From contig NC_134569.1 in assembly GCF_050947875.1 (NCBI RefSeq), positions 22,791,631 to 22,855,630 of the forward strand: 64,000 nucleotides of DNA, written 5' to 3'. Within the stretch, counting starts at the first letter, position 1. Every line of letters begins with the position of its first letter. Under the pieces are notes generated by a model. It saw only the letters and a program-made list of their open reading frames with translations, had not been told where the DNA came from and searched no databases. The position numbers were made by a program, and so were the translations under genes. The DNA comes from Dermacentor variabilis (Eukaryota > Arthropoda > Arachnida > Ixodida > Ixodidae). Positions 1 to 10,500 of this stretch are shown in pieces.

Positions 1-8
1 GAACAACC

Positions 9-41
9 CCCTGAAGAAGGAGCCGAATGGGCTCCGAAACG
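9..41 (+). other. Short stem with hammerhead-like core
   Basis: CTGAAGA (11-17) is followed by a perfect 6-bp stem GGAGCC/GGCTCC (19-24 with 30-35, loop GAATG) and then GAAA (36-39) and CGTC. This order (CUGANGA, stem, GAAA) is the conserved part of a hammerhead ribozyme, and Penelope-like elements are known to carry such ribozymes. An extra A at 18 sits between the core and the stem, which is not canonical. The partner strands that would hold the cleavage site lie before base 1, so the fold cannot be confirmed. It could equally be an unrelated hairpin at the end of a repeat. Confidence 0.3.
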
Positions 42-134
42 TCGGGCTAATAAAATGCAGTTATTTGGTTGGAGTCAGTCTGAAAGTCCCAATCAATTTC
101 CCAACCAGACAGGCAATTCTGTCAAAATGTTTAG

Positions 135-371
135 CTTCGAGGCGATCAGAGGATTGGTGGAAAAAAAGTAGGGAAACGACAAAAAAACGGGAGACATACA
201 AAAGCACAGTTCGCAATAGGGGAGCAGAAAATTTGGTTGTGGGAGTTCATAGTGTTTTTTTTTTAATTGTTTAACCTAGGTAGGACTTTAGGTAGTATAA
301 TAGCAAGAGCTTGGTGGCACAACCCACCTCCCCATTCCAAAGGGGACGCTCGTAACACCCATCCATCCAGC
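135..371 (+). mobile_element. 5'-truncated LINE 3' end
   Basis: This stretch is the end of a LINE ORF2 plus its 3' UTR. It matches the end of the LINE at 48530-48771 almost base for base, from the shared peptide RSEDWWK through the T-run and the motif GTTTAACCTAGGTAGGAC to an ATCC-type tail (CATCCATCCAGC, about 359-370). Only the last roughly 240 bases are present. This is the usual result of incomplete target-primed reverse transcription, or the left junction may be a later rearrangement. The sequence before 135 is not part of this LINE. Confidence 0.8.
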
Positions 372-2613
372 GGAAATGCACTTTTTTTTTTTTTTGCAAT
401 GTTCAATGTGAACGCTTTCTACTGGTGGTGTACACTGGGTATACGCCGTGATTGCCTTGCTGGCTTTGTGTCATGCCTTAGTTGCCGCATTTTAATTGCC
501 AGGAGACAAAAGAGCCTCTAATGATGCCCATATTAATAAGCCACAAGTGAGTGAACAGGACGTGCGACATTATTGGCAGAAGAAAAGCAGCAGGGTCGAA
601 GCTAAGGGTGGGTTGGGGCTTATTGGGCTTCAGCCCTTGCCCCCCCCCCCCCCCCCGTGAAATTTTTTCTTGTGGTCCATGCACTGTCGACCAAAGCAAC
701 CCCAAGTGCTGGAAATCATTCTGGATTTTGTCTAGAATGGTCTTTCACACTCGAAATGACATTTCACCGCGAACATTGCAAACTTGGGCTGGATTTCGCG
801 GCAACGCCCATGCACCGGGAGTCGCATAACGCAAGTTGCCCCATCCGAGCACAAAGTTTCAAAGGCGTTTTAATAGCGAACAGGCTCGCCACGGAATTGC
901 GCGGAGGCTGCGGTATCTACGGAACACATGGATTTCAATTCCGAAACTTTATGGGCATAAAGTCCTCATAAACTTTTTTTGTGAAATGTGCATTGACATT
1001 TCCAAAGTTGTGCTTCAGATATTCAATTGCGGAAGTTTGTGGGTTTAATGTTGTTTTAAACATTTGGCGCCAAAGGTGCATTGACTTTTCTAAAGTCTTA
1101 GATCGGGACATACAACGAGACAAGCTAAATCAACACAGTATCAGACACGTTGACAAAACACGCAGCAAGATCTGATGAGATGAAGCATTGCGGTGGTTCA
1201 TTTGTGCCGTCATGTCGCATAAAAAATATCAACTGTTTTTTTTTTTTTTTTTTTTTTTCACCAACGCCAAAGCATCCATGTCAAGACACTAAAGCCAGCC
1301 AGGGTAACTACGTTCTTATTTATTTTTTCTACTTTGACTTTTATTCGTGAAGACACGTTGATCCTCTTAATTTCTTTTATTATCGCTACCCTACCCGGAG
1401 GCTGCCAGAGCGAGCCAGAGCGCATGCGGTTTTTCTCGTGTTGCCCCAACCACTGTGCGGCACACTCCAGTGTGTATTTGGTTTTCTCTGGCCGAGTGGA
1501 TTTTCGCCTGGCAGAGCTTTGGACGCCTTCTGGCTAGCAGACGAGAAATAGAAACAATAGTCACTCACTGCCATCACTGTGAAGACTCGACTGATTGCAC
1601 CGTGTTCACTTGAGTGCACCCTCTCCGGAAAGTCTTGTCTTGCTGGTTTAAGATACCGAGCACTATGCGTATGGTTCTCGGTGGACCAAGCGTCTTACGT
1701 TTTCTTCGACATTCATTCGGTGGCCACATTAGGTGCCCAAAGTAGGCATTGGATTGTGGCAAACATACTCTCCTTTGCATGCTTTTTCATTTCGGTGCCC
1801 CCGCCCCACAAAAGGAAAAAAAGAATACATTGCTGCGGCGCAGCGAATTGACGCATGGTGACAGTTTGTTACTTCTTCTCTTGCGGAAAATAATTGACCA
1901 CGACACACTTCAGTTGCCGGATACTATTATTATATTATTGCGATAGAAATTATATGAACGCTCCAGATGCATTCCTGCTGTCGCTGTCACCCTCATGTTT
2001 CGTATGAAGTCTAAGGGCGATAATGTGGTGACCACGCGCTGCATGCTGTTGTGCGAGTGTGAAAGAGTAGGGAGGGAGGTGGAATGGGTGAGCCGATGAT
2101 GGTGGCTCAGTCTTGTGTGTGCAAAGGTGAAAAGTGGAGAGCAAGCGCGCCGCCTTCCGTCGCGTGCGATACATCGGGGGGAGTGGATGGAATGGGGGCG
2201 CGATCTAGGATTCTGTGAATCTGTGATTGGGCAACATGTTTATTTACCTTGTTTGACGCATTATATAGTGACTTTTTCTTAGATACATAGATTTATTGGG
2301 GACTTATATGTATATTTAAATCTCTTCTTGCGAGGTTTCGTGCATACGTGCAGTGAACTTTCTTTTCTGTGACACTTTCTTGCCCTTTATCAAGCATTTG
2401 CATATTCCGTTGTATCTTCGCATTTCTAATGAATGAGGGCGAGTGAAATGAAAGTGAGCCTACCCATCGCGCGCAATAATGGTTCGGTTCATTATCTGCG
2501 AGGCACGCGCGTGGCACACAAGCATCTTTCATTTACAAAAGTGACACGCAGGTGTGAGGGTAAATGTTCTTTAACGCTCTCATACACTGGGTTTAACATG
2601 GTTGCGTGACGTA
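372..2613. other. Unassigned non-coding stretch
   Basis: I see no gene or recognised element here. It holds a 17-base C run (640-656), a 20-plus base T run (about 1236-1258), and a more GC-rich patch around 1390-1700. Short reading frames in both strands have no recognisable motif. Confidence 0.5.
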
Positions 2614-3895
2614 ATGAATGCTTCAGAAGTTGAGCAGCGTGGTGCCGGGAGGTTTTTGACAGCTGAAAATGTTTCCTAAAAAGAAATTAGTCGCCATATG
2701 GCTGACGTGCGTGTTGAACATTGCATCTCATTGGCCACTGTGAAGCGTTGGAGCAAATGGTTGAAAGAAGGACGTGAAGGTTGCAAAGACGATCCAAGAC
2801 CGGGCCAAAGCCATTGTGCAATCACCCCCAACAAAATTGCAAAGGTTGATGCGCTGATGAGACAAGAACGGAGGATAAGCATCGATGAACTGGCAGAGCT
2901 TGTGAACATCAGTCACGGTTCGGTTCACACCATAATTCATTAACATCTCAGTTATCGGCTCTTGTCTGCGCAATGGATGCCCAAAATTTTGAACCACCGC
3001 CAGAAAACGGAGAGGTTCGGCGCTGCCTTGACTCATCTGATCCTGTATCACAATGAGGGTGATGACTTCTTGCCTGCAATTGTGATCGGGGAATAACAAT
3101 GGTGCCACTACTACGAACCTGAAACACGACGGCAAAGCTTACAATGCAAACATTCAAATTCACCACCCCCAAAGAAAGCAAAGGCCGTCATTTCCGCTCG
3201 AAAGGTGTTGACTTTTTTTCGATCATCAGGGGCCATTACTGATAGAATTTGCTAAAGCTGGAGAGACTATCAATCGTATCCAATATTGTGCAATCCCATA
3301 TCGGCTGCGTGTAGAAATCAAGAACAAACGACGTGGAAAATTGACGAATGGGGTCACTTGTTCCACGACCTGGCTATGGTGTTGGGCTGCTGAGCACGAG
3401 GTCGTGGAATCGAATCCCGGCCACGGCGGCTGCATTTCGATGGGGGTGAAATGCGAAAACACCCATGTACTTTGATTTAGGTGCACGTTAAAGAACCCCA
3501 GGTGGTCAAAATTTCCGGAGTCCTCCACTACGACATGCCTCATAATCAGAAAGTGGTTTTGGCAACTAAAATCCCATAATTTAATTTTTTAATATGCCAC
3601 GACAATGCCAGTCCCCACATCGTTGATGTCCATGGTTAATACAAAACTGGCAAAGTGAACGTGGGAAACGCTACAACATCCCCCATACAGCTGAGAGCTG
3701 TCGCCTTGCGACTTCCACATTTTGGGACAAATGAAAAAACAGCTCAAGGGAAACAGAGTCGTGTCGGACGATGACGTGAAAGAGTCAGTTGCAGATTTTT
3801 TGAAGCAGCAACCTAAGGAGTTTTATGAGACGGGAGTCACTCAACTCTTTAGTCAATGGGACATATGTCTAAATGCTCATGGAGACTACTTTTAA
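2614..3895 (+). pseudogene. Mariner-family transposase pseudogene
   Basis: The frame opens at ATG 2614 (MNASEVEQRG), has a stop at 2677-2679, then continues as a mariner helix-turn-helix region (LATVKRWSKW, RISIDELAELVNISHGSVHTI) to 2943. After another stop it runs on through LSYRLLSAQWMPKILNHRQK and the YEPETRRQSLQ block. A frameshift occurs in the T run near 3212. The C-terminal part resumes after the SINE with HDNASPHIV (second catalytic Asp kept) and ends SQWDICLNAHGDYF at 3895. The first catalytic GDE is changed to GE-stop, and the SPDLSPCDF-type region carrying the third Asp is degraded, so the enzyme is dead. I could not find convincing terminal inverted repeats. Confidence 0.88.
3370..3596 (+). 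mobile_element. Ruka-like tick SINE inside mariner
   Basis: A tRNA-derived head (box B-like GAATCGAATCCCGG at about 3407-3420) is followed by the tick SINE body: GCTGCATTTCGATGG, then TTTAGGTGCACGTTAAAGAA, then GTGGTCAAAATTTCCGGAGT, and a T/A-rich end. This fits the Ruka family described from hard ticks. The insertion is framed by a 7-bp direct repeat, CCACGAC, at 3363-3369 and 3597-3603. This is the expected target-site duplication and it falls exactly on the codons of the mariner HDN motif. The SINE has no coding capacity and depends on LINE machinery; internal boxes A and B would drive Pol III transcription. Confidence 0.9.
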
Positions 3896-4300
3896 ATGAA
3901 GTACCCCGTCTATCATATATTCGCATTGGCTCCCTTTCATTTGACTCGTCCTCGTATATTTTGCAGAACGGCTTTATATACGTGTTCTCTCTTGGAACAA
4001 TAATTTCGGTGCAATTATGCACAATACACGACCGGTGAGAGCTGCTCCTGCATAATACATTGGAATAACTGACAGTGTCATTGAGATTTTTCACTGGCCG
4101 TTGAATATGTACAAAAATGTAAACAAGGTTCTTGAATGACAAAGTTTCATTAAAATATTTGTCCTCAACTTGTTCATTTCATGGCCTTTGCATTTTTCAT
4201 ATCAATGGCGTGCACTGCTTTGCTGGTTTCGAACTGATTTACTTCTAAAGATCGTGTGATATTTTCTTTACTTATTAAATAGACAAAAACATGGAAGCAT
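3896..4300. other. Non-coding spacer after mariner
   Basis: AT-rich sequence between the transposase stop and the LTR. The first part is probably the mariner 3' UTR and end, but no inverted repeat partner could be identified. Nothing else seen. Confidence 0.4.
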
Positions 4301-4472
4301 TGATATTATTACGATATTATCGGTAGATACCCGAGAGACGAGCCGCCGCGAGAACAATGACGAAGTGGGTCTGTGCCCTTGGCGCGAGAAAATGTCGGCC
4401 TGGCGCTCTGGCTCCAACAGTGTAAATAGCTTGTAAATAGCCTCTTCCGCCTGTATCTTTCTACACGTAACA
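4301..4472 (+). repeat. Ty3-like 5' LTR (left edge uncertain)
   Basis: The segment ends ACACGTAACA and is followed after a few bases by TGGTGGAG, a plausible primer-binding site, about 70 bases before the gag ATG. It contains the paired motif GTAAATAGCTTGTAAATAG typical of the U3/R part of tick Ty3 LTRs. The left boundary (TGATATTATTACG) is a guess. No 3' LTR for this element is visible in the window, so the copy is truncated. Confidence 0.5.
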
Positions 4473-4544
4473 TTCTGGTGGAGTTAAGCGATCCTCGTCC
4501 TCGCCACGGAACTCCGGAGTGGTCGGTACATCGAGCTTGTCACC

Positions 4545-5174
4545 ATGCCTCCCGGTGACGAGATCACCTCTGCAACAGCTTCGGCTTGTTCGACTGCTCC
4601 CGTCGTCACGGTTGCTCAACATCGCGACCCTGGTGTGTTCGCTAGCCTGGAAGGACAGGACGTTGACGAATGGATCAAGCTATATGAACATGCCAGCGCT
4701 AATAACAGGTGGGACCCAACGATCATGCTCACCAATGTCATCTTTTATCTCGGCGGCACCCCACGCGTGTGGCACCAGACGCATGACGACGAGATAACCA
4801 GTTGGGACAATTTCAAAGAAAATCAGCGGGAACTGTTCGGCGACCCCATTGGCCGCAAGGTTGCCGCGAGAAAGGCTCTTGCGTCTCATGTTCAGACATC
4901 TACAGAGCCGTATGTTTCATATATCCTCGACGTCTTGGCTCTATGTCGCAAAGCTGACGATGCTATGTGTAAATCAGATAAAGTGTCCCATGTTCTAAAA
5001 GGCATCGCCGACGACGCTTTCAATTTGCTTGTTTTCGGCAACATCTCGACAATCGACGCCGTCATTAAAGAATGCCGTCGCCTTGAACAGGTTAAGAGCC
5101 GCCGTATCACGCACCACATCACGCGGCTACCCAACACTGCTGCCACGTCGAAGTTTCGACGAAGACAGCCGTAG
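4545..5174 (+). pseudogene. Ty3-like Gag fragment (capsid region)
   Basis: A 209-residue open frame starts MPPGDEITSATASACSTAP soon after the LTR. It shows the Ty3-type capsid pattern: LEGQDVDEWIKLYEHASA, WDPTIMLTNVIFYLGGTPRVW, WDNFKENQRELFGD, and a C-terminal CRRLEQVKSRR. It would form the retrotransposon particle in the cytoplasm. It stops before any zinc knuckle, and the sequence passes straight into the middle of pol. The copy has therefore lost the end of gag, the protease and most of the RT by internal deletion. The open frame itself is intact. Confidence 0.8.
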
Positions 5175-5597
5175 ACGTTCAAAGTATTGTCGGGCTATGC
5201 TCATACTTTCGTCGTTTTGTTCAAGATTTTGCGGCAATTGCTAGCCCCTCACTAATTTTTTGAAGAAAGGCGTACAATTCTCATGGGGCACTGCAGAAGC
5301 CGCGGCCTTCTCTCATCTCCTCACTCTTCTCTCCTCACCACCCATTCTCGCCCACTTGGACCCTGATGCCCCTACAGAATTGCATACAGATGCCAGCGGT
5401 CATGGCGTAGGTGCCGTCTTAGCCCAGCGTCAGCGTGACTAGGAGCGCGTTATTGCCTATGCAAGTCGCCTCCTCACACCATCGGAACGCAACTATTCCA
5501 TTACGGAACGAGAATGCCTTGCTGTAGTCTGGGCAGTTGCGAAGTTCCGTCCTTACTTCTATGGTCGCCCTTTTTCCGTAGTCACTGACCATCATGC
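5175..5597 (+). pseudogene. Ty3-like RT thumb and RNase H fragment
   Basis: Directly after the gag fragment the reading becomes the RT connection region (VQSIVGLCSYFRRFVQDFAA). After a frameshift near 5250 comes RNase H: LHTDASGHGVGAVLAQ (first Asp), [32 protein letters not shown] (Glu) and FSVVTDHHA (third Asp). A TAG interrupts at 5440-5442. The fragment ends abruptly after TDHHA, where the tRNA-like head of the next element begins. Integrase and 3' LTR are absent. Confidence 0.85.
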
Positions 5598-5670
5598 GCA
5601 GCGGTGGCGTAGAGGTAGAACACCCGCTTCGCATGCAAGAGGTCCGTGGTTCGAATCCCGGTGCCGCGCA
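5597..5670 (+). promoter_or_regulatory. tRNA-like head with Pol III boxes A and B
   Basis: TGGCGTAGAGG (5605-5615) fits box A and GGTTCGAATCC (5648-5658) is a consensus box B, with an anticodon-arm-like CCCGCTTCGCATGCAAG between them resembling tRNA-Ala. The T stem pairs poorly and no 3' processing signal follows, so this is not a working tRNA gene. It is the head of a SINE, or the 5' end of the RTE LINE that follows without a visible junction. Confidence 0.7.
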
Positions 5671-6890
5671 ATTTTCCACCGGATTAAAAAAAGTCCGCGT
5701 GCTGATAAAATTGCATAAACAGGTCTGGAGTGTGTCCTGATCCCGGTGACCAGAACGGGTAACGCACTCCCTCACCAAAGCAGGATTGGCCACCGTGGTG
5801 CAGTACTTGGCCACAGCCTCCTATATGAACACAACAATGAAACCCAGGCCCTAAGTCCCCAACAGCGGCGAAGCAACTGACCACGGCGGCGGTCAGACCT
5901 GCGACACATCAGAGGGTGCTAAGAATCTCTGGCTCCGGACAGGCCGCCATTGGAATATGAACATGGCAATGTTTAACGCTAGAACGTTATCTAGTGAGGC
6001 GAGTCTAGCAGTGCTATTGGAGGAATTAGAGGGCAGTAGATGGGATATAATAGGGCTCAGTGAAGTTAGGAGGCCAAAAGAAGCATATACAGTGCTAAAA
6101 AACGGGCACGTCCTGTGCTACCGGGGCTTAGCGGAGAGACGAGAACTAGGAGTAGGATTCCTGATGAATAAGAATATAGCTGGTAACATACAGGAATTCT
6201 ATAGCATTAACGAGAGGGTGGCAGGTCTTGTTGGGAAACTTAATAAGAGGTACAAAATGAAGGTTGTACAGGTCTACGCCCCTACATCCAGTCATGATGA
6301 CCAGGAAGTCGAAAGCTTCTACGAAGACGTGGAATCGGCGATGGGTAGAGTGAAAACAAAACACACTATACTGATGGGCAACTTCAATGCCAAGGTAGGC
6401 AAGAAGCAGGCTGGAAACAAGGCAGTGGGGGAATATGGCGTAGGCACTAGGAATAGCAGGGGAGAGTTATTAGTAGAGTTTGCGGAACAAAATAATACGC
6501 GGATAATGAATACCTTCTTCCGCAAGCGGGTTAGCCGAAAGTGGACGTGAAGGAGCCCGAACGGCGAGACTAGAAATGAAATAGACTTCATACTCTGCGC
6601 TAACCCTGGCATCATACAATATGTGGACGTGCTCAGCAAGGTGCGCTGCAGTGACCATAGGATGGTGAGAACTCGAATTAGCCTAGACCTGAGGAGGGAA
6701 CGAAGAAACTGGTACATAAGAAGCCAATCAATGAGTTAGTGGTAAGAGGGAAAATAGAGGAATTCCAGATCAAGCTACAGAACAGGTATACGGCTTTAAC
6801 TCAGGAAGAGGACCTTAGTGTCGAAGCAATGAACGACATTCTTGTGGGCATCATTAAGGAGTGCACAATAGAAGTCGGTGGTAACTCCGT
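5597..6890 (+). mobile_element. RTE-type LINE, 5' end kept, 3' end lost
   Basis: The element starts with the tRNA-like head, continues through about 290 bases of leader (GATTGGCCACCGTGGTGCAG and the repeated GGCGGCGG patch) and enters an endonuclease ORF at 5957. Sequence resembling the RTE/BovB group continues to about 6890 (GGTGGTAACTCCGTTA), where it changes to unrelated AT-rich DNA before the RT domain. A LINE copy normally loses its 5' end, so keeping the 5' end and losing the 3' end implies a later deletion or rearrangement. It interrupts or abuts the Ty3 RNase H at 5597. Confidence 0.8.
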
Positions 6891-6924
6891 TACATCATTT
6901 CATCATCTCCTGTATCACAGGTAG
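5957..6924 (+). pseudogene. RTE LINE endonuclease (APE-type), broken
   Basis: The frame starts MNMAMFNARTLSSEAS and shows the APE endonuclease blocks in order: FNARTL, WDIIGLSEVRR (Glu), VYAPTSSHDD, ILMGNFNAKVG, IMNTFFRKR, RNEIDFILC and CSDHRMVRTR. This enzyme would nick target DNA for target-primed reverse transcription. The usual GDFNA motif reads GNFNA, losing a catalytic Asp. A TGA at 6548-6550 replaces a Trp codon, and a frameshift follows near 6700. The last part (6739-6924, GKIEEFQIKLQNRY) is the spacer between endonuclease and RT; no RT remains. Confidence 0.88.
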
Positions 6925-8892
6925 ATGATGAAACTCTGGGTATGTGCAAACTCGTGCTATACTTGTGCACGTACAGCAGCATGTGCGCTGCCATGCATGT
7001 GGGACGACCAAAGCGCCGCTTGTAATACACATAGAATAAAGCGCAAGTGTCTAGTAATATGCAAACTGCAATTTTAAGCAGTAATTACACTGTACTTAAT
7101 GACAGTTGACTTACGTAATTACATCTTGACTTCATTTCAAAGTACATCAAGATTTCACCGCCAGCCCTCGCCACTTACTGGTTTTTCTTTTCTTTGCCAA
7201 TTTAAAATTATATTTCTTATTTGAATTCTGAACAGCGTGCTGGATTCTATCACTATAGATCATGGTTACTTCATTTCCATCAATGTCTCACAACACATTC
7301 TGGCCAGTTTTCAGCCCCTTTAAGAATTATGTGCATGGTATATGATTAATATTTCTTCTTAGGGTTCTAAACTCTACTTACATCAACTGTCACATGTGAT
7401 CTTCAAATACGTTTTGACAATGGCCAGATACTGTCCAAGGACCATCTTAAGCATGCTGTTGTGGCATCATGCTTTACTGTGGTCATATGGAAACTTGTGT
7501 ACATTATGATATATTTTACTTTGAACAATAAATTTTGGGAGCACTGATGTAAGACACGTAGTTATTGCAGTTGTAATTGGTGTTCACGGCCACTTGCCAA
7601 CAAGATGCAAAGTAAAAGAAAGCAATAATAACTGTTAAGTTACGAGCAACAAAAAAAAAAAAAATGGGAGATGTTTTGGGTGTACCTGAATAGGCATTTT
7701 AAATTATAGAGTGAATTATACTAGTCCCCTGGCATTACGCTTATGCTTGCACTTTGATATTTTTGGTCCCTTAATTACGGTGCTTGTTATTGTTGTATTT
7801 GCTTTTATGCCATTGTTCAGTCTTGCGAGGACAGCCACTGAAAAGTGAGGCTTAAGACAAGCAACTATGCATTGTGAGTGTTAATTGAGGTCCTAGAATA
7901 TTGTAATTTCATAAGTAGCATGAAATCAGTCCTGTATTGCTTGAAAATGGTGTGTGCATTACAGAAACTATAAAGTTATAAATATACACTTGACAGCTGT
8001 CAAAGGGGAACAATATCTTTTTGGGTAGTGTCTTCACTAACTATTATTTGCTGGTTTCACTCTAAGTGAGTGCTTCTTTTTTCCCCTTTCTTTGACTGGC
8101 ACAGATTCTTCAAAAGCCACTGGGCCTGCCACCAGCTGACATGCTTGTCTTCAACCTCCTTAGTTCTGTACCTTAGTCTTGCTGGGATGCAAATGTTGGG
8201 TCAGTTTTTCTAGACATGTCAGTCATTACCTATATATAAATTTAGTCACAATCAATGCAAGGCAAGCAGATGCTCATAATTTGCACGAATAAAAATTTGT
8301 GTTTTGCTGATTTTCTTGCCTCTTACACATTGTTATAAAATGGTGGCTACAGAAAAGGCATTTTACAGTATTTTTACAAGAGGCCTTTTCAATGTGCCTC
8401 GTTCAACACCTTTGTGTGCAGCCTGTATTTTTATTGTGTTAGCAGTATACCCAAATTTCTAAAGTGCTGTTCACTTGCAAAGTTTTATGCTGTTGCGAGA
8501 CTATTCATTTGTGAAGAATTTCATTTTGATGCTGAAGTGACATATGGCTGCCATATGTGCACATGTTTGCATGTCATACACGAGCCCTTAATGCTATACC
8601 TTCACAGGCTTTATTCCATACTGTGGACTCTATGCAGATGCTTTCAGTTATCTAGTCCTTTGCAAAAGCATACATTTAGCCCTTAATAACGAATGTTTTT
8701 GAGATTAATAAATTTTGGCATGTTTTAATTTTAAAGTTAAAACCAGTCATGTTGAATATATGTACATTTACTAAAAGTCCTGAATCATCTCACTGGTCAA
8801 TAAAAGTATACCAGTACCAGTGATCTGCATTAGCACATGATTAACATATGCATTAGTTAACTTTTTTTTTCTTTTTTACAGTGCAGATTGCA
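6925..8892. other. Unassigned AT-rich non-coding stretch
   Basis: No element, RNA gene or coding frame recognised. An A run lies at about 7651-7664. The 90-residue frame near 8414-8686 has no family features and I do not call it a gene. Confidence 0.5.
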
Positions 8893-10500
8893 TACTGGTT
8901 GTTTCAGTGAACACTTTCAAAAAATTTTTTTCATTGCCTGTGGCAGATAGCACAATTCTAGTCCGTGCGCTGTTCTACTCAAAGAGGCAAACATTACTTG
9001 AAAAAAGAATTGAAAATAATAATAGACTAATTAACAAAAATTCGCTAATTAACCCCTTGAGAGTCTTTTTTTTTTTTTTCGCCATATGCGACCACCCAGG
9101 TTCGATATTTTTATTGCAGATTCCAATTCTTTTTAGGGACCTATTTCAAAAAAAAATTTACCACAATTTTTCTAGGCTGACCGTAAAGTGAGAAAAAAAA
9201 TATTTTGCGTTGGTGTATATATGTACTCTTCATTCATGAATAACAACAATAAAAAAGGAAATAACCTTATAAGAATTAAGAATTTGATGCATTTTTATAC
9301 ACATAGTTCAACACCTTGAAAATGCACATGCAAGAATATTTCGTAAAACTCAAATGCTCCTGCTCTTACACTAATATGTACATCCATAGCATAATCGAAC
9401 TGCGTAGGTGCATGCACTCAAGAAAACTGTGTAGTTGCGTGCCCATCAAAAAGGCACAACATGTGACAAACTTCCACTAATCTTCATCTTATCACCAACC
9501 AGAGGCAATTAGTTTTCACGAGTGTCAACAAAAATAAATAAATAAAGCAATGGAAATGCATGCACGGCAGCACCTTTCCAATGCGCACCCCTGTGAGCAC
9601 TAAACGAGCGAGAAAGATGCGGTCACCCTTTGAGCGATTAGTAACGATACAGCCATCAGTTTTGCAAGTGCAATAAGCCGAAACCGCCCACAGAACAAAA
9701 CCCGAACCGCCGCCCGCCTACACGCGTGCCAATGCACAAGCGGTAGTATATAGACGCGCGGGAGCAAACTAGCTCTGAAACAAACCATGCAACGAAAACC
9801 AAGAGAGGGAGGTGTGCGAAAAAAATTCCGTGTATTCCCACATAGTGGCAGCACATGACAGAAAAAAAAAAGTTAAGAAATTGGTACGCTTTTTAAACGT
9901 ACAGACAGCGCCGTAAATATATGGCAACAACCATTTTTGGAATTGTTTGCGGTGCCGTATATTTACGTCATTGACCCTCAGAGGGTTAAGCATTTAGCTA
10001 ATTACTTTGTGGCATATGTTGCAATTTACAAATTCTATCCGGGGAGTTCACAAGGTGGATCCACTTGGAACAAATTCTTAGTATGACACGAGTTTTGGGA
10101 TATTAATTCCCGAACTTTGCATAGAAATGCATTGGTGTTCCAGTTGCTTTTGTACTTCAATGCATAAAGCTGTTTTCTTAGGAAATTAAGTGGAAGAGGG
10201 CATTTTTACTGCAAGTTTGATGGTGCATATCTTGTAAATCATGTCATCCACGCAATTCTCTTCAAGTGGATATGCCTTGCAGTCTCACTGGCTGGAATTT
10301 GTAAACTACAATATATGCCATAATGTAATTAGCTTAAAGCTTAATTAATGAGTTTTTGTTAATTAGTCAATTGTGCATTTCGATTTTTTCTGCAAGTAAT
10401 GTCCACCTATTCTAGTAGCCTATCTCGTGGACTAGATTTGTGCTGTCTGCCACAGGAAATTTTTAAAAAAGTTTGAAAGTGTTCACTGAAACACCCTGTA
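8893..10500. mobile_element. Long-TIR non-autonomous DNA element with nested MITE
   Basis: The left end (TGTTTCAGTGAACACTTTC, 8900-8918) reads inward the same as the reverse complement of the right end (about 10475-10493, CACTGAAACACCCTGTA at the edge). The match continues over more than 200 bases per arm: GCCTGTGGCAGA.AGCACAA.TCTAGTCC, TAATTAACAAAAA.TC, and GCTAATTAC.TT.TGGCATAT near the centre. Without the 937 bases of nested MITE and its duplicated site the element is about 670 bases. Both ends abut TA, which would fit a Tc1/mariner-type target, but this is not proven. No transposase is encoded. Confidence 0.8.
9053..9985. mobile_element. piggyBac-like MITE flanked by TTAA
   Basis: A 933-base element lies between TTAA copies at 9049-9052 and 9986-9989. 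The terminal 13 bases CCCCTTGAGAGTC (left) and CCCTCTGAGGGTC (right, reverse complement) match at 10 positions. A subterminal inverted pair, CCGTAAATATATGGC (9911-9925) and GCCGTATATTTACG (9954-9967), could form a hairpin near the right end. TTAA duplication and CCC-type termini are typical of piggyBac. No transposase frame is present, so it would have been moved in trans. Confidence 0.82.

Noticed and set aside
640..656. Poly-C run as a functional element
   Set aside because: A simple homopolymer with no repeated context; likely slippage or a repeat tail.
5597..5670. A tRNA-Ala gene
   Set aside because: Boxes A and B are good but the T stem does not pair properly, no terminator follows, and the sequence runs into a LINE leader.
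8907..9191. A 94-residue frame
   Set aside because: It crosses from the long-TIR element into the TTAA MITE and has low-complexity content.
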